From Segatella cerevisiae (lineage in GTDB: Bacteria > Bacteroidota > Bacteroidia > Bacteroidales > Bacteroidaceae): a stretch of 51,953 nt of DNA. Shown piece by piece: positions 17,861 through 24,175 of this stretch. Where the stretch lies: positions 1 to 51,953 of the forward strand of contig NZ_JAMXLY010000021.1 in assembly GCF_024054555.1 (NCBI RefSeq). The letters are read 5' to 3'. The position numbers and the translations under genes were made by a program. The notes below the pieces were generated by a model. That model did not search any database and was not told the DNA's origin. It was given only the letters and a program-made list of their open reading frames with translations. The first letter of the stretch is position 1. Every line of letters begins with the position of its first letter.

Positions 17861-19936
17861 ATGAGTCTGCAAGAGAAGATAATGGATGCCTTTATCGGCA
17901 AAGTGGTCCGTAAGGATCTGGCCTTTCAGGTCAAGGGTGGTCTGCCCGTACCTACTTATGTTCTGGAATATCTGTTGGGACAGTATTGTGCCAGTGATGA
18001 TGAAGAGGTAATTCAAGAAGGTCTTGAGAAGGTGAAGACGGTCATTCAGAATAATTATGTTCATCGGGCTGAGGCTGAGACGGTGAAAGGAATTATCCGT
18101 GAACATGGAAAGCATCGGATCATTGATAAGATCAGTGTTGTCCTGAACGAAAAAGAGGATGAATACCATGCTTCTTTTGCTAATCTCGGCATTTCGAATG
18201 TGCCTATCGGTACGGAATACATTATGAAAAATCCCAAATTGCTGAGTGGAAATGGGGTGTGGTGCATTGTTACGGTAGGGTATAATCATGGAGAGGACTT
18301 GAAGGTGCGCTGGGAGATCCAGAGCCTGAAACCGATACAGATCTCTAATGTCGATAAGGAAGAATATATCGAGCAACGACAGAAATTCACGACTGATGAA
18401 TGGATGGATCTGCTCGTCCATACCATCGGCCTGAATCCGGAGATGATGAACCGAAGGGAGAAGTTGATCACGCTGGCTCGCCTGTTGCCGCACGTGGAGA
18501 ACAACTTCAACTTTATGGAACTGGGACCTAAGGGGACGGGGAAGAGTCATGTGTTTCAGGAGTTGTCTCCTTATGGGGTGCTGGTCAGTGGAGGAGATGT
18601 CACTTCTGCCCGGTTGTTCGTGAAGATGTCTGGGAATAATGAAATCCTGGGGCTGGTCGGCTACTGGGATGTCGTGGCATTGGATGAGTTTGAACAGCAG
18701 AAGGGGCGTAATGTGGATCCCGTGCTGATTGATACGATGCAGAATTATCTGGCCAACAAGAGTTTTAACCGGGGGAAAGCTACGCATGAGGCGAGTGCGT
18801 CTATGGTATTTGTCGGCAACACGAAGCATACCGTACCGTTTATGTTGAAGAACAGCCATCTCTTTGAGTCCATTCCCACAGCCTTCATCAAGGGAGCCTT
18901 TTTGGATCGTATTCATCTCTATAATCCGGGATGGGAAATTCAGATATTGAAGAAGAATAGTTTTTCTAAGGGCTATGGACTGATCACGGACTACATTGCA
19001 GCCATTCTGCACGAATTACGGAATACAGACTGGACTGCTGTCATGGACCAATATGCCAAGTTTGACGGTTCTCTTTCTGAGCGTGATCACCTGGCTATAC
19101 GAAAGGCTTTTTCGGGCATGATGAAATTACTCTACCCGGATGGGAATATTACGGATGAAGAAGCCTACGAATTAGTCGATTTCGCTGCGGAGGGGCGTAA
19201 GAGGGTGAAAGACCAACTCTATAAGATTGATGAGACTTTCCGGGCTGAGCCGGCAAAATTCCAGTATGTCAATCTGAAAACAGATGAAACGGTAAAGGTG
19301 ACGACCTTGGAGGAGGTTGAAAATCCACAGTATGCGGAACTTGGAGAAGAAGGAAAGGGGGAGTCTGGAACACAGTCTGATAGAAATGAGCAGGCAAAAG
19401 TGGCTGGTCAGGAAGGTACAGAAAGCAAGATGCCCCGTCCTAGGATTCCTATACTTCGTGAAGGAATGAAAAGTATCCGGATGAATCAAAAGGGAGTAAC
19501 CTATCAATCCTTGTTCGGTGATTATCTGCATTCGGCCCGTCAGATCGACATTGTTGATCCTTACATACGGGCTCCATTTCAGGTCGATAATTTTCTCGAA
19601 CTTGTAGAGACTATCCGTGAAGTCAGTTTGACACCTGAAGAACTGACTATCCACTTGAGTACGGCCAATGAGGAAGACAAAATTCCGGAAATGACTGAAA
19701 TCTTCAATGGTATCAGTGACGAACTGCAAGCTCTGGGTATTACTTTTACCTACGATTTCAAGGCAGATCATGACCGCTGGATACTCTTGGATAATGGATG
19801 GAAGATCCTCCTTTCCCGTGGACTTGATATCTATGAGAAATACGACCGCTTCTCTCTAGGTTCTATCCGTCAGAGCGAGCGCCGTTGCCGTGCTTTCACT
19901 ATCAGCTTTACGAAAGGAAAAGATATCACATCATAA
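17861..19936 (+). CDS. brxL: BREX AAA+ protein BrxL with MITD1-like C-terminal domain
   Basis: This 691-aa protein has an N-terminal BrxL domain (about 1-190), an AAA+ core with Walker A GPKGTGKS at 222-229 and Walker B-like VVALDEFEQQ near 270, and a helical linker with an acidic, Gly/Glu-rich stretch at about 495-520. The final ~140 residues match the MIT_C (phospholipase D-like) fold: FGDYLHSARQIDIVDPYIR from 552, HDRW near 637, then NGWKILLSRGLD. I see no Lon-type Ser-Lys protease motif in it. BrxL forms a DNA-binding hexamer and is needed for phage exclusion in BREX-1 but not for methylation. It is the last core BREX gene. Confidence 0.9.
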   Translation: MSLQEKIMDAFIGKVVRKDLAFQVKGGLPVPTYVLEYLLGQYCASDDEEVIQEGLEKVKTVIQNNYVHRAEAETVKGIIREHGKHRIIDKISVVLNEKEDEYHASFANLGISNVPIGTEYIMKNPKLLSGNGVWCIVTVGYNHGEDLKVRWEIQSLKPIQISNVDKEEYIEQRQKFTTDEWMDLLVHTIGLNPEMMNRREKLITLARLLPHVENNFNFMELGPKGTGKSHVFQELSPYGVLVSGGDVTSARLFVKMSGNNEILGLVGYWDVVALDEFEQQKGRNVDPVLIDTMQNYLANKSFNRGKATHEASASMVFVGNTKHTVPFMLKNSHLFESIPTAFIKGAFLDRIHLYNPGWEIQILKKNSFSKGYGLITDYIAAILHELRNTDWTAVMDQYAKFDGSLSERDHLAIRKAFSGMMKLLYPDGNITDEEAYELVDFAAEGRKRVKDQLYKIDETFRAEPAKFQYVNLKTDETVKVTTLEEVENPQYAELGEEGKGESGTQSDRNEQAKVAGQEGTESKMPRPRIPILREGMKSIRMNQKGVTYQSLFGDYLHSARQIDIVDPYIRAPFQVDNFLELVETIREVSLTPEELTIHLSTANEEDKIPEMTEIFNGISDELQALGITFTYDFKADHDRWILLDNGWKILLSRGLDIYEKYDRFSLGSIRQSERRCRAFTISFTKGKDITS

Positions 19937-19989
19937 AGACTTAAAATCATTCTATTCTTTGATCATTAAAGACTTTAAAACAGAAAAAT

Positions 19990-21753
19990 ATGGATAACAT
20001 TGAATTAACGACATTGTCGGTATCTATGTATACCAACAAGGGAGCTTATGCTTTATTATTAGGCTCTGGTATTTCCGTCCCTGCTCATATTAAATCTGGA
20101 TGGGGTATTGAAGAAGAGTTGATTAAAAAATTTGCGATAACCAATGGCGTTTCTGAGGCACCAGATTGGCATAATTGGTATAAAATCAAATATAATGAAA
20201 AAGCTACTTACACATCTCTACTTAGCAGGTTGGTTAAGACATCAACAGAAAGAGTACAGCTCATGCGGCCCTTTTTTGAGCCGAGTGAAGAAGAAAAGAA
20301 GTTAGGATATAAGTTGCCAACACAAGCTCATCGTAAAATCGCTAACCTTGCAAAAGAGGGATATATTAAGGTTATCCTGACAACAAATTTTGACCAACTA
20401 ATGGAAAATGCTCTTGAAGATGCTCAAGTTCATTGTCAAGTGATTAAAAATGAGAACGATATAAAGACTGCAACTCCTCTTATTCATTATCCAGGAGTGA
20501 CCATAGTTAAAATCAATGGTGATATGGGTGATTGCAATTTCAGAAATACGGAAGCTGAGCTTTCAGACTACCCGGAGGCCTTTCAATCTTTTCTGCAAAG
20601 GATTTTTTCTGATTTTGGTGTTATCTCTTCCGGCTGGTCGGCTAAATGGGACACAGGTTTGATTGAGATTCTGAAAAAAGCTCCAGTTTCAAGATATAAT
20701 TCCTTCTTTACGGATTGCACTGTAAACGAAAACTTAAAAGGACTTGCCATTAATCGTAAAGGTGAGTTTTTGAAAGTAGATAGTGCCAATACATTATTCA
20801 GCAATTTATTTGATGGCATTGCTTCACTAGAAAAAGCCGATATAAGCAAATCAATGTCCAAAGATATCATTCTGGCCCGAACTAAGAAATATTTGGTCAG
20901 TGATGTCTACCGTATAGAATATGATGATCTTGTTAGAGAACAGTGTAATTTGGCAAAAACAGCTATCCTTAAAGAAGCACACTATGACTTTGAACTTACA
21001 AAGGAGAAATTTGATCACTATGTTTCTTTGCATGAAAAGGCAGTCAGTAATTTAATAGATATGAGCATACTTGCTGGTAAGTATGGTAAAGATTATCATA
21101 TACAAGCATTGACTAAATGTATTGTTGAGTTGTGCTTAAGACAATTTTTTAACGGAATGAGAGAAGTTCTAGATACTTCTTACTTACATTCTATTGGGGC
21201 AGTATTAGTTTTTAATGCCTTAGGATTTTCTTTGGTAAAGAACAGTAAATTTAAGGCTCTGAATGAATTGTTTAAGACAAAAGTTCCACCATACAATTTC
21301 TTAGGATCACATCCTGAAAATATTTTGCAGCTTTTAGGTGCACCTCTTTTTTTAGATGAGACATTAAAAAGTCTTATGAATCGAAATTATAAATTTCCAA
21401 GAAGTTTCTTTATTAAGAAACAGCTCAACTCCCACTTTAAAAAGGAATTTTATTCGGATGATGATTTTGAAAATGAATTTGACAAATGGGAGATGATGGA
21501 ATCCTTAATGTTTTTTTATCGTCAAGATGGTAAGCTAATGGAACCTTTTTTCCTTGATGGTGACTTTGTGAATCATGTAGGGAAAGATTTTAGCGGACAA
21601 GATTCATTTACAGAATTCTATAAATCCGCTGATGTTCTAAAGCAGGAATGGCCACCGATCAAAGAGGGACTATTCGGGGGGAAATATGAAGAATATGTAA
21701 ATATACTAAAGAAGGCAGAACAGGAGTTTCATCATGAATTGTATAAACGATAA
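19990..21753 (+). CDS. SIR2-like domain protein at the 3' end of the BREX operon
   Basis: This 587-aa protein starts with a SIR2-like Rossmann fold: GSGIS at residues 25-29, TTNFDQLME from 131, and a KINGDMGD segment at about 174-181 that precedes RNTEAELSDYP and GWSAKWDTGLIEI. In most members of this defence-associated family the KxHGD histidine is the catalytic base; here position 176 is Asn (codon AAT at 20515). The C-terminal two-thirds are helical and unrecognised. SIR2 effectors in anti-phage systems deplete NAD. It follows brxL by 53 bases on the same strand and is AT-rich relative to the brx genes, so it is probably an accessory cassette. Activity is uncertain because of the Asn. Confidence 0.8.
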   Translation: MDNIELTTLSVSMYTNKGAYALLLGSGISVPAHIKSGWGIEEELIKKFAITNGVSEAPDWHNWYKIKYNEKATYTSLLSRLVKTSTERVQLMRPFFEPSEEEKKLGYKLPTQAHRKIANLAKEGYIKVILTTNFDQLMENALEDAQVHCQVIKNENDIKTATPLIHYPGVTIVKINGDMGDCNFRNTEAELSDYPEAFQSFLQRIFSDFGVISSGWSAKWDTGLIEILKKAPVSRYNSFFTDCTVNENLKGLAINRKGEFLKVDSANTLFSNLFDGIASLEKADISKSMSKDIILARTKKYLVSDVYRIEYDDLVREQCNLAKTAILKEAHYDFELTKEKFDHYVSLHEKAVSNLIDMSILAGKYGKDYHIQALTKCIVELCLRQFFNGMREVLDTSYLHSIGAVLVFNALGFSLVKNSKFKALNELFKTKVPPYNFLGSHPENILQLLGAPLFLDETLKSLMNRNYKFPRSFFIKKQLNSHFKKEFYSDDDFENEFDKWEMMESLMFFYRQDGKLMEPFFLDGDFVNHVGKDFSGQDSFTEFYKSADVLKQEWPPIKEGLFGGKYEEYVNILKKAEQEFHHELYKR

Positions 21754-22095
21754 TGTTAGATACGATTGGATGTAACGGTGCAGATCATGCTATGCTTTAT
21801 ACTACACAACTCTTCGATATCGGTTTTGTCGTCTTTTCTGCTATTGTATCGTTAGTCTTAAGTTGTAATCTGAAACTTGTATAAGAAGTTATTAGCAACA
21901 TCCCTATCGGGGTAGCGTGGAACGGTGCCCAACTTGAGTGATTGTGTCTCTCTACTATCTGAGAATGGAATCAAGACCATTCTTGTGTCTATGGATAATC
22001 TTTAGGAAATGGCTATATTGCCCGTAACAATTCTCAACAAGACAGATGTACTTTTCTATCGAAATCCTCAGATGTTAATACAAAAGAAGATATAA
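21753..22095 (+). pseudogene. Relic resembling the C-terminal Lon-like domain of a BrxL/Lon-type protein
   Basis: An ATG overlapping the SIR2 stop (TAATG at 21751-21755) opens a 43-codon frame with ADHAMLYTTQLFDIGF, ending at 21884. A second frame then reads RGTVPNLSDCVSLLSENG, IKTILVSMDNL, an in-frame TAG, and EMAILPVTILNKTDVLFYRN to a TAA at 22093-22095. The order (RGxV..., NGIKTILV..DN, ...LFYRNPQML) is like the end of Lon-type domains, including the longer Lon-like C-termini of some BrxL proteins. Family assignment is tentative, but decay of a once-coding sequence is clear. Confidence 0.45.
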
Positions 22096-22108
22096 AAGAT
22101 TATTAAAA

Positions 22109-23179
22109 ATGAAGAATTATTTTCAGTCAGGGCTAGCATTAGGTAATCCCACAGGAGCTTGTCAGGCTTGTAATATTGATATTTCATGGTTATTTCGTAA
22201 TACATCATCATTATTGTGGATTGATAAAATCTATGTTACAAATCATGTATGGGATGTTATAATGGAATATCATAAAAAGGATACCAAAATCGGACAAGTA
22301 ATCAAACTATTTTACAACATGTTGGATGACGCCGGATTAGTAAGGAAAATAAACGATAAAGAAATAACGGAACAACAGGCGGAAAATATATATGAACAAA
22401 TAGAATATGATCTTGGCTTAATAAAAATACATAACGGTATTGAAACCAGTAAAGAAGATAGTCATCTTCTTAAAATTGGTGATTATTCATACTGTGAGCC
22501 TCGATTATGGAGCTTATATGCAGCACTATCTTTATCTTACAAGCATAATGCAAGCTTCACTTTATCAGATGAAGAGATGTATTACTTACAACTATTGATT
22601 AACCTCAAATACAATTCTAATTTAAATGTAGGAGCAAAAGGCAGTTCAATAACTGAAGTTCTAAATGTGTTGGTGCCTCAAGTTAGAATTTGGCCAGAAT
22701 ATGTCCTGGAAGATTCGAAACATTGCGTTAAATGCATAAACTATCAAAAATGTAGCAACAATTATCTTCCAAAAATTGAGAAAAATATTACTCATTTATT
22801 GTCACTTCGAAATTGCGATGAAATCAGACAGTTATGTGAAATAATGGATAAAATAACGGAAGAAAAGTTTAAGTCTGGATTAGATATTGACGGCGAATCT
22901 CTCCTTCATGATGTACGAATAGAAGCACTAGCTGTCCAAAAAAATATATATAAAGTCTTTAAAAGGGTTGATCACTGGTCTAAAGTTGTTGGAGTTATTT
23001 CCGGTGCTCTATCATTAGGAGCCTTTTATCGTCATCCAGAATTAGTTCCTTTTGGAGGATTAGGCCTATTTGCTTCAAATGCCGCTGACAATATTGAGAA
23101 AATATATAAGGATAAATATAAATGGGTAAATTTCGTAGTATCATCACCAATCTTACGTAAAGATAAGAATTCAGACTAA
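22109..23179 (+). CDS. Uncharacterised 356-aa protein with cysteine pairs, last gene of the island
   Basis: I do not recognise this family. Visible features are a CxxC at Cys18/Cys21 and a CxxCx5C at Cys206/209/215 (HCVKCINYQKC), which together could bind zinc or an iron-sulfur cluster. An N-terminal IDISWLFRNTSSLLWIDKIY is followed by a VTNHVWDVIMEY stretch. A hydrophobic, Gly-rich segment at about 292-330 (VVGVISGALSLGAFY, then GLGLFASNA) could be a membrane-associated hairpin. The gene is very AT-rich (16 G/C in 22261-22320). It stands between the Lon-like relic and tRNA-Met, so it is probably cargo of the same island. A defence role is inference from location only. Confidence 0.75.
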   Translation: MKNYFQSGLALGNPTGACQACNIDISWLFRNTSSLLWIDKIYVTNHVWDVIMEYHKKDTKIGQVIKLFYNMLDDAGLVRKINDKEITEQQAENIYEQIEYDLGLIKIHNGIETSKEDSHLLKIGDYSYCEPRLWSLYAALSLSYKHNASFTLSDEEMYYLQLLINLKYNSNLNVGAKGSSITEVLNVLVPQVRIWPEYVLEDSKHCVKCINYQKCSNNYLPKIEKNITHLLSLRNCDEIRQLCEIMDKITEEKFKSGLDIDGESLLHDVRIEALAVQKNIYKVFKRVDHWSKVVGVISGALSLGAFYRHPELVPFGGLGLFASNAADNIEKIYKDKYKWVNFVVSSPILRKDKNSD

Positions 23180-23225
23180 TTATAAAACTATAATTCACTA
23201 TCAGTATCCCCTTTATGATTGCCCC

Positions 23226-23246
23226 GTGTTCGCAATGTGTTCGCAA
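23226..23246. repeat. Two direct copies of GTGTTCGCAA near the tRNA-Met gene
   Basis: GTGTTCGCAA occurs at 23226-23235 and 23237-23246, between the last island gene and the tRNA. Paired short direct repeats beside a tRNA 3' end are typical of integrase arm or core sites. No integrase gene is present in the window to confirm this. Confidence 0.45.
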
Positions 23247-23256
23247 ATAAAAGAAA

Positions 23257-23285
23257 AAGGAGTCGCAGAATTTCTGTAACTCCTT
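23257..23285. terminator. Hairpin between island and tRNA-Met
   Basis: AAGGAGT/ACTCCTT with an inner CAGAA/TTCTG forms an imperfect stem, 11 bases from the tRNA 3' end. It could terminate the tRNA transcript or be part of an attachment site; no clear U-tract follows on either strand. Confidence 0.4.
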
Positions 23286-23296
23286 GATGTTCAGTG

Positions 23297-23370
23297 TGGA
23301 CCAGATAGGGCTTGAACCTATGACCTCCAGATTATGAGTCTGTTGCTCTAACCAACTGAGCTACAAGTCC
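23297..23370 (-). tRNA. tRNA-Met (anticodon CAT)
   Basis: The reverse complement begins GGACTTGTAGCTCAG (acceptor and D arm). It has the anticodon loop CTCATAA within a CAGA/TCTG stem and a T arm with GGTTCAAGCC, and ends GGTCCA with no encoded CCA beyond the discriminator. The 5' G and the loop fit an elongator Met-CAT; a lysidine-modified Ile-CAT cannot be excluded by eye. Its 3' end faces the defence island. Confidence 0.88.
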
Positions 23371-23610
23371 GTGAAAATAACCAAGGTCATTTTCGTGTGC
23401 AAAGATACAATGTTTCCAGCTATTTCGCAAATTATTTAGGGAAAATATTGAAGTTAGACCGGCGTCAGGAGAAAGAATCACTCGCCTTTGGCATCTTCTG
23501 AATCTTCGTTCCGCTCTTGGTGTTCATGACGGATTTTGGATCAACTTAAAGGTTAAGCCGTTAATAGGATTCAAAAAATAAATAAAGTTGTATAAATAGT
23601 TGACTCGTTA

Positions 23611-23642
23611 TTTGGTCTTAAATAGAGAAATATCTATATTTG
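23611..23642 (+). promoter_or_regulatory. Bacteroidota promoter of the HipB-like gene
   Basis: TTTG at 23611-23614 and TATATTTG at 23635-23642, 20 bases apart, form a textbook -33/-7 pair about 53 bases before the ATG at 23695. Confidence 0.7.
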
Positions 23643-23694
23643 CAATGACTATCATACAAAGTTACTATTTATCGATCAGGCATAATTTGCTGCT

Positions 23695-24000
23695 ATGTTA
23701 GAAGAGGATGATATCTATGCGAAATTGAATTCGATGATTATCGCAGATCTTGGCCGTCGGTTTAAGAGATACCGAGTACTCTCTCAACTAACTCAACGGG
23801 ATGTCGCGGAAAAGGCAGGGGTAAGTATTTTTACAATCAGCCAATTTGAAAAGGGTGAAGATAAAAATATTACCTTCGGCAACTTTCTCGCGCTTTTGCG
23901 TAGTATCGGATTGTTGGAAGAGGTGGAAAAACTGCTGCCTTTGATGCCTGATGGAGAGGAACAGCAGCGATGGAAGGAAAGGGTAAGGCATGGCAAATGA
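23695..24000 (+). CDS. XRE-family HTH regulator, HipB-like (orphan antitoxin)
   Basis: This 101-aa protein has an XRE helix-turn-helix at about residues 17-75 (RRFKRYRVLSQLTQRDVAEK, then VSIFTISQFEKGEDKNITFG). Bacteroidales proteins of this layout normally precede hipA-type kinase toxins. Here no hipA follows. Only a short frame beginning MAND starts in the last codons of this gene. The promoter upstream is intact, so the regulator may still be expressed, either as an orphan or as a relic of a lost toxin-antitoxin pair. Confidence 0.8.
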   Translation: MLEEDDIYAKLNSMIIADLGRRFKRYRVLSQLTQRDVAEKAGVSIFTISQFEKGEDKNITFGNFLALLRSIGLLEEVEKLLPLMPDGEEQQRWKERVRHGK

Positions 24001-24100
24001 CGCCCCGATCATTTCCGAACTATCGGGAATTGGAAATAAAGCGATGGGATCTTCTGAGCATGATGTCGCAGGACTCTGCCAAGAGAAAGATAAACGTTGA
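23990..24100 (+). pseudogene. 36-codon frame at the expected hipA position, probable relic
   Basis: It starts with an ATG overlapping the end of the HTH gene by 11 bases, as hipA starts often do, and begins MAND. It ends after 36 codons (AGLCQEKDKR) without any HipA motif. It is either a deletion scar of hipA or a chance frame. Confidence 0.3.
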
Positions 24101-24146
24101 TGATGTTAAATCATAAGGATAGCCAGTTCATTCGTTGGATTTTCAT

Positions 24147-24154
24147 TAACTTTG
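24147..24154 (+). promoter_or_regulatory. -7 box (TAACTTTG) of the calcium ATPase gene
   Basis: TAACTTTG matches the Bacteroidota TAnnTTTG consensus 21 bases before the ATG at 24176. No good -33 box is seen. Confidence 0.5.
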
Positions 24155-24175
24155 CGCATAATTTAGGTATAGAAT

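Noticed and set aside
17831..19012. 393-codon minus-strand frame opposite brxL
   Set aside because: It is a shadow of the conserved brxL frame, with no known motifs or ribosome site.
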